In this document: positions 34,101-45,537 of the stretch, one piece after another
How positions within the stretch are numbered: position 1 is the stretch's first letter
Layout of the letters: each line of letters opens with the position of its first letter
Source: Sphaerulina vaccinii
Taxonomy: Eukaryota; Ascomycota; Dothideomycetes; Mycosphaerellales; Mycosphaerellaceae
NCBI GenBank assembly: GCA_022570795.1
Contig: JAKUDP010000006.1
Location: 1,426,001-1,490,000 of the forward strand
Length of the DNA stretch: 64,000 bases
Reading direction: 5' to 3'
Position numbers and translations under genes: made by a program
Notes under the pieces: model-generated
Told to the model about the DNA's origin: nothing
The model's input: only the letters and a program-made list of their open reading frames with translations
The model's database searches: none

Positions 34101-36153
34101 GTCTCCAATGACAGGCCTACCTTTGCAGAACACGAATGTCATTGCGGATGACGCGGTTTCCTCCGGTGTGGCCAGCTGGATTCTGGCGAATGACCTAAGG
34201 GAGTCGTCGCAGCCACCAGCGAAGAAGACTCGTCTGAGTACCTCAAAGCGCATTATGGTCACCTTCCTCAGTAAAGACGGCAAATTCGAACGAGAGATCA
34301 CGACCGAGACCACAACATCCGATCTGTACAAGGTTGCATTTCGCGGCATGAAAGCTCGCTTCTTGGTTTTCCAGCTTGCTCTGTCGGACTCAACTACTCT
34401 GAGCCCATCAACGACTTCACAAGCTGTCTCGCAAGGTATCAGCAATGGTGAGCAGATCACAGTCCGAATCGCAGATGAGACAGCCACTCCGAGAAATACT
34501 GCTGGAGCAACGCAAGACCATGCTCTCATCAAGGTTTACCAAGGCGGCCAAATGCACTTCTCCTTCTGGGTGCCCCGAAGTACGAGTAATACCATGGAGA
34601 CCATTATCTGGAAGTACTGGCGCTACAGATCGGAGAACTTCGGTTTCCAGTATGCTACAGACCTCCAGGTTTGGACTGGTATGTCCAATGCTGGTGACGA
34701 TCGCCTGACAGGTATGGCTCGATCTCATACTGAGCGACTTTCTTTCTTCCTTAACACAGGTCACTGCAATGGCAAACTGGAAGATGAACCACTTTGCGCC
34801 GAACTTGGTGCAGGAGCATCCGCGGCACCATTTGACCCTACTCGGCCCCTAGTGCTCAAGGTCGACCTGCATGCTCGGCGGACCAAATCGTCCAAAAACA
34901 AGCTGGGCTCTACGTTGTCTCGTCTGGACGTATTAAAGCAAATGTTCGAAGCCTACATCAATCGCGCCATTGCCTATGGCTACAAGACGCACATGGGCCT
35001 AGTCACATTCAACACTGTTGCCAGTGTCGGGACTTCTCTTACTCACGTCGTCGAGAACTTGCGGCGTGCGACAGCGACCATGTCAGCCCATGGCGATACA
35101 TCACTATGGGACGCATTGGCACTTTGCAGAGACCAGTTGAACGAATACGCCAAGAAATACCCAGGAGTCAAGAAGAGAATCATCGTCATCAGCGATGGTC
35201 AGGACACCAAATCTAAAGACAATCATCCTGGAAGTCTTGCTTTTGATTTCCGTCAGGACCAGACCATTGTGGACTCTGTCGCACTAGGCAACGATAACAG
35301 CCTGGAACTTCGTATGCTTTCGCAGCTCACTGGCGGCTACCGTTTCAAGCCGAGCTCTCTTGTCGACGCCTTGTCCATGGTAGAGCTTGAGCCTTTCCTC
35401 TCGCTCACAGAGCGTCCGGACTCTGTAATGGTGCCACCTAGTGGTGCTCCTTCGCGCCCAGCCACTTTCAACCTCTACTTCGATGCCCAGAAGTACTCGG
35501 CCCGCATCACCCCATTTGGCAGCGACAAGTATCCTGTTCGCAAGGAACACGGAAACATCCACGACGACTTTATCGAGCTGTCCGCGGCTTCAAACCGGCC
35601 AGGTACCGCACCTCAGAGTGCTGCTCGAGGTCACTTCCGAACCACGCGGCTCATGAACGAAATGAGATCTATGGTCGCTGGCAATACTCAGCGCATGTAC
35701 GACGTCTATGTCTCCGAGAGCGACATGAGCTTCTGGAAGGTGGTCATGGCAGGACCCGAGGGTTCTCCTTACGAGAGCGGCACATTCTTGTTGTACTTGC
35801 ATGCTGGCGAGAACTATCCGACCTTCGCCCCGGAGGCTCGCTTCATCACACGCATGATGCACCCGAACATCAACGCTCATGGACGCATTTGCCATGCTCT
35901 ACTGAGCCGTGACTGGACGTCGGATATTTCGATGACTACTTTGCTCGATACCGTCTTTGGCCTCTTGATGCAGGCTGAGCTCAGCGATCCGATCAACACC
36001 ACGACGGCCCTTGACTACCACCATGATCAGGTCGATTTCGCCGAGGAGGTTCGTGGCCATGTCGCCAAGAACGCGTCCAAGACTCGATCGCAATGGAAGA
36101 AAGAGCTGCTGAGCTCTAAGGAGTCCTTAGCTGACATTCTTGCCCGTGTGTAA
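31151..36153 (+). CDS. Giant U-box/vWA/E2 (UBC) fusion protein
   Basis: Exons 31151-31340, 31439-33771 and 33907-36153, phases consistent, 1589 residues. Both introns have GTAAG donors and good branch sites (GCTGAC, TGCTAAC). Residues 1-90 and about 110-190 look like ubiquitin-like folds (weak). FFCVDTSAS at about 682-690 is a vWA MIDAS-like DxSxS. A U-box follows at about 866-935 (DAFRCPISHGLMEDAV, DGFTYSRSAIEQWF, SPMTG), then ubiquitin-like stretches, then a vWA-like region at about 1155-1340 (ending KKRIIVISDGQD). The C-terminus is a UBC domain: WKVVMAGPEGSPYESGTF, MHPNIN, then GRICHALL with the catalytic cysteine at residue 1503. U-boxes recruit E2s, so one chain carries both E2 and E3 activities. 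A 48-nt stretch at 34712-34759 may be a further in-frame intron (1573 residues). Confidence 0.85.
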
Positions 36154-37398
36154 TCGGTCATATCATGGGGCTAATGTGGAAAGGCGCGACTTTGTGTGCA
36201 CACAGCGGTACACGATCTGTACGATAGTGTGGGACGTACAAGGATGCTGGAAGACACAAGAGGATATGCTGCTGCTAGCGAACTGCTCACACTGATCCTC
36301 GTATGCTGTAGCAGACCGAGATAGCTAGTTTCCACTCAGCAATTAGATGAATCAATGGTTGTTGATACAGGATGACTTCTACCCGCATCTCCCATCGACC
36401 TCTTGCTGACCAAACATCTCGAAGCTTAGACAGTCCAGTATGCAAGAAGCGGGATCGAATCAGAGAAGGCTGGTATCATGGCCACTCGCTCCTGACTCGG
36501 TTCGCAGACCACGCCCCTCGATGGGTAGACAGACCAGTATGCAAGAAGCGAGCCCAAATCAGAGAACACCGGTCATTCGGCTACTCTAAAGTTGGTATTA
36601 TAGCCACTCTCTCACACTTCGTCTCGTAAACCACGCTCCTCAATGTGCAGACAGGCCAGTATGCAAGAACCGGAATCGTTTTCAGAGAAGACTGAACACT
36701 CTGCTCGTCACCGCTACAGTCTGAGTTGCTTTTCTCGTGCAAGCTTCAACAATGTCCTTGATCAACCGTGCATGCTTGTGATCGGCGTTGCCTCGCACAA
36801 CACATTCCAGTTACAAGCACAACAGTGAGCACTGCAACCAAAGATCACAGCACAGCACATCGCATATGCTGCGATTGTATGCACCTGCTCTGTCTTGGTT
36901 GTGGGAAACAATCAGCAGATCAGCTGTGAGCTGTTCGAATTGGTATGCAACATTCTGCATTGCCGCTATGGTTATCGAAGTGGTATTCTTCACTGGTCGT
37001 ATAGCTCTATTGTTCACACGATCTGGTCAGATGCTCGTAACTGTGGCGTCGAAGATAATCTTGCATCGATCTCATCTGTCAAAGTCGTATAGGTCCCACA
37101 GCAAAAGCGGCCAGTCGCTCAATGACAGCCACCATATCGCACAGTGGCTTTGCTGTCCAGGTGACAAAGTAGACAAGTAGATATGAGCAGCAAACGATCG
37201 TGAAAGTGGGTATCATATCATCTGCAATATCACTACACTACATCGGTGCATAGTAATGCTCTCTTTTTCAAGACATACCAGTTCATGGTCATCGTCAGCC
37301 CATATCCAACCCAAGGGCGTATACAGCCCAATGCAAGAACTCCACCCATGCGCTAAGCTTACAACAAGATAGAAACATCAACACAAGATATACTGTCA
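36154..37398. other. Convergent intergenic region, 1.2 kb, with degenerate tandem repeat
   Basis: Lies between the stops of the ubiquitin-fusion gene and the permease gene. It contains the three-unit repeat at about 36385-36690. The remainder has no gene or RNA I can support. Confidence 0.55.
36385..36690 (+). repeat. Three-unit degenerate tandem repeat (99 and 122 bp periods)
   Basis: The anchor cag-x-ccagtatgcaagaa recurs at 36431, 36530 and 36652, followed each time by an atcagagaa-like word. Units 1 and 2 then share ggtat-x-at-x-gccactc and a cca(a/c)(a/c)c(a/g)c-x-cctc segment. Unit 2 carries an extra 23 bp (about tcattcggctactctaaag), which accounts for its longer period. Confidence 0.75.
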
Positions 37399-39347
37399 TT
37401 AGCAGAATATCTTGTATATCCGTTTCCAAGTCGGCCATGTTGCACGCTCTAGCTTTTCTTCTTCGATAAGCTCGGCGATGTTGAGGTCTCGGATACCAGC
37501 TATCATCAGGTTAGCAAGATTGTCCCATACAATGAAGATGAGCTGTAACTTACTATGCAGATCCATGTTGTGGCTCCGGATGAAAGGCGTCCTCTTCCAT
37601 ATCTTGTAGATGATGTATGTGATGAGGACGATCGGTGCAGCCAGATAGGCCAGGAAGAAGTCTTGCACACGATCACCTGCACTCATCGTGGCATAACCTA
37701 TTGGCCAGGCGCCAGTCCAGAACTGCGTGACAAGGACTAAGCAATTAAAGATGAATCCGACCCAAGATCCATAGACGCCAGGCTGCGAGCGGAATGCGAG
37801 TTCTGAGAGGCTGTGTCCCTGTCGCTTCCATCCAGCGCGGAAACGAATGTGCGCAAGACAAATGCTTCCCCAGGTAATGATGGACGAGAGACCAGAGAGC
37901 GCCAGCATCCAATTGAAGGCTTCTGTCTGCTTGGAGGATCCTGCGAAGAAGGCGAGAAGTCCAAGGACACTGGCAAGACCAATGGCCACAATCGGACGAC
38001 CTTTGCGATCGATGTAACCTAGAATCTTTGGTGCTTGGTTCTGGTCGGCTAAAGCAGCGAGTGTTCGAGACGAGCCGTAGATGGAGGAATTGCCGACTGA
38101 TAGCACAGCAATCATGATCACCACGTTAAACACTGATGACAGACCGGTGATTCCAGCATTGACGATGGATATGACGAATGGCGAGGCCTTTGCGTCGTAG
38201 CTCGATCCGCCATTAACGAGACGAGTATCATCGTATGGTACCAGAACACCGACAATCGTGAGCGACACGATGTAGAAGAGGGCGATTCTCCAGAACACCT
38301 GCTTCACGGCTGTTGGCAGAGACTTCCTCGGATTCTCAGTCTCAGCAGCTGCCAGTCCAACAAGTTCAGTACCAGCAAAAGCAAATGCTGCAGTGACAAA
38401 CACTGAGCAGAGGCCCTTGAATCCGTGGTTAAAGGCACCAGGATGAGCCCAGAACTTGCCACCAATGTATGATCTCTCCTGGACGAACGCGTACGATGGA
38501 GAGTATTGCAGCAATTCCTCAGAAGATTGGCCGTTCGCCCCACCGCCGCAATTCAAGATTATGCCCAAGATGATATATCCAACGATGGCGATGACCTTGA
38601 TGATGGCAAAGAAGAACTCGGCTTCACCATATCCTTTGACTCCGAAGAGATTGATGACCACGATCAGGACGAGGAATATGGCGACCCAGGCGTCGTTGTT
38701 GATGCTGCCGTTACTCCAGTACTCGATGGTGATGGTAGCAGCCACGATTTCTAGAGGTAAGACAACAAGCCATTGCATAGCATAACTGTTCACACGGTCA
38801 GCAGTGTTCTCAATTCACAGGATTCAGAGGCCACAACTCACTTCCAACCCATAGCGAATCCCCAGGCGGGGTCGATGAACCGGGTTGAGTAGGCAGAGAA
38901 AGATCCAGAGACCGGGAAAAGAACAGCCATCTCTCCTAGTGCGTGGACTGTCGTGTACATCATGATGCCCACAAGGGAGAATGCGATGATGAGCGATGCT
39001 GGTCCTCCAGTTGCGAGCGCCGAACCACTCCCAACGAATAACCCAGTACCAATCGAGCCTCCAATTGCGATCATTTGAAGATGACGGCCTTTCAGTGTCC
39101 GCGACAGTGGCGACGAGGCCGTACCCTGGGCAGCGCTGTCGACATCGAATACTCGTCCATCTGCACCAACCACGCCTTTCGGTGTTGCGTGGGCATTGGG
39201 ATCACGCTTGAAGCTGTCGACAACTCGTGTGGTCCATTTGGGCTTCTGTGCTACTGCCTCGCCATACTCTGGCAGCTCCAGATCGTCTGGCGAGCGCGTG
39301 CCAGAAGGTTCGTAATCCGTCTTCATCTGCTTTTCCGAATAGTCCAT
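37399..39347 (-). CDS. Amino-acid permease (AAP/YAT family, Gap1-like)
   Basis: Exons 39347-38842, 38785-37554 and 37499-37399; 612 residues. The start MDYSEKQMK is chosen because the upstream in-frame sequence is cysteine-rich leader. A hydrophilic 85-residue N-terminus leads to LKGRHLQMIAIGGSIGTGLFVGSG, the family's first membrane segment. FPVSGSFSAYSTRFIDPAWGFAMGW then NYAMQWLVVLPLE is rebuilt exactly across intron 1. ELVGLAAAETENPRKSLP and a dozen hydrophobic segments follow. The second intron (54 nt) yields MDLHTGIRDL in the C-terminal cytosolic tail; it is a multiple of three and stop-free if retained. The permease would import amino acids by proton symport at the plasma membrane; substrate unknown. 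Confidence 0.93.
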
Positions 39348-41736
39348 AACGGAGTGTCCAAAGTCGGTAAGGTGTGGTGTTCGTCGCAAGTGAGCCTGTC
39401 TCCGCCGCTCGGAAATGTGAGGTGAGAGCAAATCGGACCCGTGCCTCGCTCTCAACAAAGAATATGAGATAAAGAGCGCTCGAAACGGACGACAATACAA
39501 AACCCTCCACACTCTGGCACGCAAGTCTGCACGCACACAGCACACAACACACCGCACACAGCGTCGAGCAGCTGCGAGTTATGTATCAGCAAAGTCGTGC
39601 GACGTGGTGCAGCAGGAAAGAGCGGAATACTCACACAGTAGTGACGACCAAGTATACTTGAAGATGGAGCCGACGTCCTACCACCGCCAATTTAGAGTTG
39701 GCGTGCTAGCGACTGGCGTGTTGAGTGGGATGAGTGGATAGCGCCGGTCCAGATGGATGTTATCAGCAGCGCGTGGCCGTTCGGCGTCGTTGCCGCGGAA
39801 GGCTGCGAGGTCTTGACAACGAGCGCAAGGATTCATCTGCGAAAGAGCTCCTCTTCAAGATATCATCCTCCATCTCCCAGTGGCTGCTTTCGCCCGCCCT
39901 TGTCGCCGTGATGGTGCTGTGCAACCATTCCGTGCAGTTCTCGAAATAGATTGGCCCACGCGACATTCGCCTCCACTTCCTACGGTGGCGAGACGAGCCG
40001 TTTCGCCCGCAGAAGTCGATCTTCGTGGACCCCATTGGTTTTCGTGTCCGCGACCAGACTCATCAACTTCATCAACCTCATCAAGGATGCGAGGTGTATC
40101 ATGACTATGTGGCGCCTTTCACAAAGCACTGAATCAAGCTTCCACATCGAGCCGCCAATTGCACTGCAGATCAACTCACAAGGATGTGCGCATTGGTAAC
40201 ACGAAGACGCTCGTCATTGAACATCCACGTCTCCGCTCAGGAACAGCCGTGAAGACCACCAGGACGGAGACAAAGTCGCGAGAGGATGGCTGATCGCCCT
40301 GTGATCACTGAGACCACAGTCCATCACTACTGTTCTTGCTGCTATACGAAGTGCTTGGTCGTCCCTCCCGCAGACGATAAAAGTACCCTTGTCAAGTGCT
40401 TGCAAGCATCGCCCACAGCACGGCCCACTCAGGTTGATGACCTTGTCGCTTATCTTCGACCGGTGGAAGATCGAAAATGCCTCTCTATCAAGACCTCATC
40501 CTCTCTGCTCTGCCTTGATCAATCGCACTTCTATTCGATCAATCTGCAACTCACGACATCACGACATTCAGCACAAACATGCGACCTCCCGGCCTCGAGC
40601 TGATCCAATGGAATTCGAATGGGGACCTGCCTGTCTCCTGTTGTGCGACAGAAGCCCTGCACGAGGCTGGGAGAGGCCGAGCATGACTTGCCGCCTTGAT
40701 CACAGACAATAGTGGCTGTGGACATCGACGAAACGTGTTCATATAGGACTGTGCCCCATTGCACCTTCCACTCTAAGCATCGAGTGGTCACCTCTCGCGA
40801 GAGCACTATCAAGATCTGTACAAAGGGCCTCGCGAAGGTCCTACTCGCTGGAACTTCTCCCTCCGCTGCGGCGCTGCGGCGTGGTTGGTCCTCGCATGGC
40901 GGTGGGTCAGCTTGACGCACGCTGCAATAGTAGACTCGCGTCTCCAATCCCCTCCCACGGTACCGCGAGCACCGGCGAAGGAGCAAGCAAGCATTGTGCA
41001 TTGTGCTTCCCGTCAGTTCTGACCATACGTCGAAACACCAGAATCAGGCCTGACGTGCCGGTGTACCAGAGCTCTCGACAGCAGAAGCTTAGGAGATTCT
41101 CCATCCAAAGCCGAGAGTGTCGGTGAACACAATTCTGTCGGCATACTTGCATAAGCTATGTAGCAGACGCAAGTGTGCAGCAAGTCTGCATACATATGCA
41201 CCTGAACTCCTGGTCCGGATAGACAGTCACTGGATCCGCGAGATCGGTCAGTATCAGGCCAGGACAGGCTTTTCTAGAAGTGACCTTGCTTCTCATCGTG
41301 CTTTGCAGGACCACGTTGTACTGATGTACTGAGAAGCGGGTGGGTCGACATGCGGTTGAGAACGAACAACCAGTTTCTGTCTCCGTCTTCCACGTGTAGA
41401 TCTTCAACTTGCAGCTTGGCCTGGTGTGATGGATGTTCTCGAAGCTGAGGAAGATGTGATCAGGAAAAGCTCGTCTGGTCTGAACTTCGTGTAAGGAAGT
41501 CGCGAGTCACACCTTCCCTGCCTCGTTCGCGGAACAGAAGCGCCAGTTCTCGAGAATTGCTCAGTTGCATCCAATGCTATTCTAAAAGCCATCAGTGACT
41601 AACCGTGCTACTTACGATGAAGTGCTGTCGAAGTTGAAGATGCATTGAATATCTCAAGGGTCAGTCACATTCTGGTTTGTAGTAGGATAGTACAGGGCGC
41701 GCCGAAGCGTATCAACATTATCGTAACAACTACTTT
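39348..41736. other. Intergenic, 2.4 kb, no gene recognised
   Basis: Upstream of the permease and downstream of the Mug190-like gene (both minus). The longest frame (40531-41001 minus, 156 codons) has no family resemblance and overlaps others. The permease promoter and 5' UTR are at the left edge. Nothing else seen. Confidence 0.55.
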
Positions 41737-44700
41737 TTACGCCTCCGTCTCAATACCAGGCTCCCTCGTATGCCGACTGAACAATCCTTCAACCTTTGAT
41801 TCGACCCGTCCCAGCTTCTCTTTTACATGCTGCAGGTTTCTCGCAGGTTTGTACTGCATGAGTCCTCTATGCCTCCTATGCTTCTGCTTCGCATCCTTCT
41901 TGTCGTCCTCGGTAGTACCGCTTGTAGTAGAAGTGTCATTAGTTTCATTAGTCGTCAGACCCTTCACAGGGTTCTCGTCATAATCTTCATCATCGTCGCT
42001 CGAGCTATCAGAGTCAGAGGAGGAATCAGTGGTACCGCCATCTGCTTCGATAATGCCCAGTTCCTCTGCGTTCTTCTTCGCTTCGTAGTTATCGCGTGCG
42101 GTATCGAGGACTTCCATTACTTGGCGGATGTCGGGGTCTTGTGATGCCCAGCGTTGGTGACCTGCACCTAAGCCAGACCAGAATGCAATTTTAACTTTGA
42201 TGGACCCGATCTGCTCGCCCGGCTTCTCAAGTGTACAGGATATGGCGCGGTCGTAGTCACCAGTGTAGATTGGCAGCGTGATCTCCTTCTGATCATCATC
42301 TGCAATGTCTCTAAGCCAGAGTACGGCAAAGGCAGCTGTCTTGTCCTTGGACAAGAGGCGTCCATTACGTTTGAGGCGGAGTGACAAGCATGTCGCGTAG
42401 CGTCTGTGAACTGGTAGATAGAGTGCTCGGCCCTTGCGCGTCTGCCAAGTGGAGTCCTCCTTATGAGGATACATCTTGCCGCTGGTAATGTTTGAATGCC
42501 ACTTGACTTTGAGGTCCTTCAGATCTCCAGGCACATCAGCTGTGGAGATGGTGGGCGAGATTTCGATTGTGCCGTAGTCCCACCCAATCTGTTCCGGGTT
42601 TGCTTGCAGTTGAACACTGCGCCAGACCATGGAAAGTCGAACGCGACCATACCCGACACCGCCTGTCAGTGGGTAGAAGCCGTTGACTTGACTGCGATTC
42701 TTGAAGATCTCCGCGAGAGGCAGATGAACTATGCCCATCAGTGCATCGTTCTCGTCAGGACGTGCATCACGGACGCTGACGTAGACTTCCGCGTTGGTCC
42801 AGTCTCCGATGAAGCGTTCAGTTCCAGCATTGTAGAAAGGTTTCGCGTTCTTTGGCTTCGTTCTCGTCTTGAAGACTTTCTTGTGATTGATGATGATTGT
42901 GCAGTATGCCGAGGGCAAGTCTGAGCCCTCTTCGTCTTCGTCCTCATGCGCAGAGTCCTTATCGGCGGTAGATTTATTCTGAACTTCAAGCTCCAGACCC
43001 GTAATCTGGTGTATGACGAGACTGAAAATGCCGCTGCGATAATCATCTGGCGGTGGTGCTGAGATTGTCATTGCATCTTCGAACATCTTCTTCTCTTGCG
43101 CTTTTTGCTGTTCCAGCTCTTGCTGACTGCGGGCATGACGACCCTTCTTGACCATAGCTTCACGAAGTTTGTTGCGACACACCTCGTCCACCTTCTTCTC
43201 CAGATCCTCCTTCGACCTGATACTCTCATCGAAGGTTTGTTTATTGTACTGACACTCCTGAAGACGTGTCTTTGAAAAGTAGCCAACTTGCCATTCGAGC
43301 TTACCAGGCATAGTCTCACCACCCTTCAAGGACTTGAAGCCATCTGTGCGGTGAGCCATCTTGCCATTGGTCTCTTCGCCACGCATCAGCTGCTTCAAGT
43401 CGACTTCGATACGTCCGAGATCGTCGTCTGCTGTGAAGCGATCCGAGTCCCAGAGCTGGAGCCGTAGACGCTCATCGACGTTGAGCTCTGCGGGGGTGAC
43501 CAAGAGGTAGCATCGCTCGTGCCAGTATGGCTCCATTTCCTGCAGTACCTTGTTAGTCGATGCGAATCTGGTGTCTGTGGTATGACATACCTTGATTAGC
43601 ACTCTCGTGGAGAACATAGGTTTCCCGAACTTGGCCCAGCCGACTGAGACGTAGGGATCGCTACCACCTTGTGAGATCAGAGGTATAGCGGCGTCGCCCA
43701 TCTTAAAGTCGTAGCCATGCTTGATATCCACAACGATAATGCCACGAGCAGTAGTGTCCTTCTTGAAGTCATCACCTGCCAGCATGTCCTTGAGGTCGAG
43801 AGTCAAAGACTTGGGAGCCACATACTCAGCCATTGCTGCATCGACCGAGCTTTGCACGAAGTTAGAAATCAGTGGCAGATCCATGATGTTCAGGCCACGC
43901 TTGACAATAGGAATGCAACTCATGTCAACCTTTGGCTGACCCAAGAAAGTGATGGTACACAGACTGAAGAATGGTGGATCCGGCGTAAGTTGCAGCCGGA
44001 GGCGGCACGTTCCAACGAGACCTTTCATGTCTACCCAGACTGGGAACTTCAAGCCACCTGGGAGGTAAAAGGCCAGGTAGAGGTGAATGTCCTTGGTGCG
44101 ATCCTGGAAAGACTTCGCGGCTCGAGCTCTGTAGGCGAAGGCGACCTCGAGGTTGATGAAGTCGCCTTCTTCAGCCTCCATACCTTCGGCGACCTCAGCT
44201 CTCTCAGTGCCATCGCCACTGCCGTTCTCATTTCCGTTGCTGTTATCGTCTTGCTTGTGATCGTGCTCCTCAGCTTTGTTGTCGACTTCGCCCTCCCCTG
44301 GCACAGTCCGATCGCTCTTGTGCTTGTCCCGATCTTCCTTCTGTAGCTTCCCATCTTCGCCAACAGATCTCGCCGCTGCCCCGCTGGGCAGCCATCGAAT
44401 ACCAAGTATACGCAGTGCTTCGCTGCCTTGCCCGATGTCCTCGACACTCACCATCTGCACAACACGTGGCAAAGATGCTTGCATGACATCTTCCAGCGTA
44501 TCTGCAAGGCTGGTGAAGAGGTCTGGGTTGATCAAAGGCCAGACCGCGGCAAACAACGAGTTCAACCAAGTCACAGATTCATTATCGTGTGCTTTCGCTT
44601 CGCGCTCTTTTACCTCTAGGTTGGCCTCCCAGACTTGCTCTTCCCACACGTCCTCGATCCGATTTGCCATCCATGTCCTCGTACCTGCAATCAATTCCCA

Positions 44701-45537
44701 AATGGCGGCACAGGACAGGATGCATAGCACTAGCCATGTGCCTAGCTTGAAGATCCACCATCTTGCTTCCACATTGGCATTTGTCCAATGCGCCAATCTG
44801 TCTGGCGTAAAGATGTGCTCCAGAGCTACCGCAAGCAAGATGATGCCTGCAGTTCCCAATAGCCCGAATGTGATGCCGAGCTTACTGACGCCGACAAGCT
44901 CATTCCGCAAGATGTCAAAGCTTGGAGGAGGAAAGAGTGCACTCATGGAGTCCAAGCCATCTTGCGCGTCTTTCGTTTCTTGTTTCAATTGCCTGCTGTC
45001 CTTTCTCTTGTTACTCAGCCCTGTTGCTGTTCTCGGAGTCGATCCCCACGGAGCTGCATTCTCATCCACTTCCTCCAGCGACTGCTTTGTAAAGTCGTGT
45101 ATCCTCACTGGCAAGTGCGTGACCGGGTCTGTGACCTCTCGTTCTGCTCTGCTCTCTCTACCCTTCTTCAGATCCTTGCGCCTCTTCTTAGGATCAGCTG
45201 GAGTCACTTCTGACGTGTCTTCTGTTGTCTGTGTCTCTTCCTCGTCTTCATCTTCGCCAGAAGACTGGCCATTTGCGCCTGCATCTGACTGCCTGTCATC
45301 GTCCTGCGGCTTTTCAGGCTCCCCTGACCAGTAGTCTTTCCAGCCCTGTATGGCGCGCTCGGTCCTGGACTGGTCCAGAGCTGCCCCATTGGCACCACCA
45401 TCCTCACTGGGTAGTGCCTGTGCCTGACGAGCTTCCTTTTCTTTTTCGTACCTGGAGATAGTCGGGATCGGTCGATGCTGGCCGTAGGCGCCTGTGAAGT
45501 TCTTGCGCGACCTTTCGGCGTCCTCGTGGCCAGACAT
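41737..45537 (-). CDS. mug190: Mug190-like SMP/C2-domain membrane-contact protein
   Basis: Exons 45537-43591 and 43539-41737; 1249 residues after removing a 51-nt intron (gtatgt donor, gactaac branch, ctgcag acceptor) that would also read through in frame. The spliced join TRVLIK-EMEPYWHERC matches the expected C2 strand. Layout: acidic low-complexity N-terminus, two adjacent hydrophobic segments at about 215-285 (probable membrane hairpin), an SMP-type lipid-binding region at about 300-590 (LINPDLFTSLADTLEDVMQ onward), a C2 domain at about 620-760 with SDPYVSVGW and LWDSDRFTADDDLG, a coiled charged linker, a second C2-like domain at about 880-1010 and an acidic DSSSDSD tail. This is the tricalbin/E-Syt-related Mug190 layout, implying lipid transfer at ER-plasma membrane contacts. 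Confidence 0.88.
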   Translation of the reverse strand: MSGHEDAERSRKNFTGAYGQHRPIPTISRYEKEKEARQAQALPSEDGGANGAALDQSRTERAIQGWKDYWSGEPEKPQDDDRQSDAGANGQSSGEDEDEEETQTTEDTSEVTPADPKKRRKDLKKGRESRAEREVTDPVTHLPVRIHDFTKQSLEEVDENAAPWGSTPRTATGLSNKRKDSRQLKQETKDAQDGLDSMSALFPPPSFDILRNELVGVSKLGITFGLLGTAGIILLAVALEHIFTPDRLAHWTNANVEARWWIFKLGTWLVLCILSCAAIWELIAGTRTWMANRIEDVWEEQVWEANLEVKEREAKAHDNESVTWLNSLFAAVWPLINPDLFTSLADTLEDVMQASLPRVVQMVSVEDIGQGSEALRILGIRWLPSGAAARSVGEDGKLQKEDRDKHKSDRTVPGEGEVDNKAEEHDHKQDDNSNGNENGSGDGTERAEVAEGMEAEEGDFINLEVAFAYRARAAKSFQDRTKDIHLYLAFYLPGGLKFPVWVDMKGLVGTCRLRLQLTPDPPFFSLCTITFLGQPKVDMSCIPIVKRGLNIMDLPLISNFVQSSVDAAMAEYVAPKSLTLDLKDMLAGDDFKKDTTARGIIVVDIKHGYDFKMGDAAIPLISQGGSDPYVSVGWAKFGKPMFSTRVLIKVCHTTDTRFASTNKVLQEMEPYWHERCYLLVTPAELNVDERLRLQLWDSDRFTADDDLGRIEVDLKQLMRGEETNGKMAHRTDGFKSLKGGETMPGKLEWQVGYFSKTRLQECQYNKQTFDESIRSKEDLEKKVDEVCRNKLREAMVKKGRHARSQQELEQQKAQEKKMFEDAMTISAPPPDDYRSGIFSLVIHQITGLELEVQNKSTADKDSAHEDEDEEGSDLPSAYCTIIINHKKVFKTRTKPKNAKPFYNAGTERFIGDWTNAEVYVSVRDARPDENDALMGIVHLPLAEIFKNRSQVNGFYPLTGGVGYGRVRLSMVWRSVQLQANPEQIGWDYGTIEISPTISTADVPGDLKDLKVKWHSNITSGKMYPHKEDSTWQTRKGRALYLPVHRRYATCLSLRLKRNGRLLSKDKTAAFAVLWLRDIADDDQKEITLPIYTGDYDRAISCTLEKPGEQIGSIKVKIAFWSGLGAGHQRWASQDPDIRQVMEVLDTARDNYEAKKNAEELGIIEADGGTTDSSSDSDSSSDDDEDYDENPVKGLTTNETNDTSTTSGTTEDDKKDAKQKHRRHRGLMQYKPARNLQHVKEKLGRVESKVEGLFSRHTREPGIETEA

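Noticed and set aside
44276..45334. 352-codon plus-strand frame antisense to the Mug190-like gene
   Set aside because: Ser/Leu-rich shadow of an acidic, low-complexity coding region.
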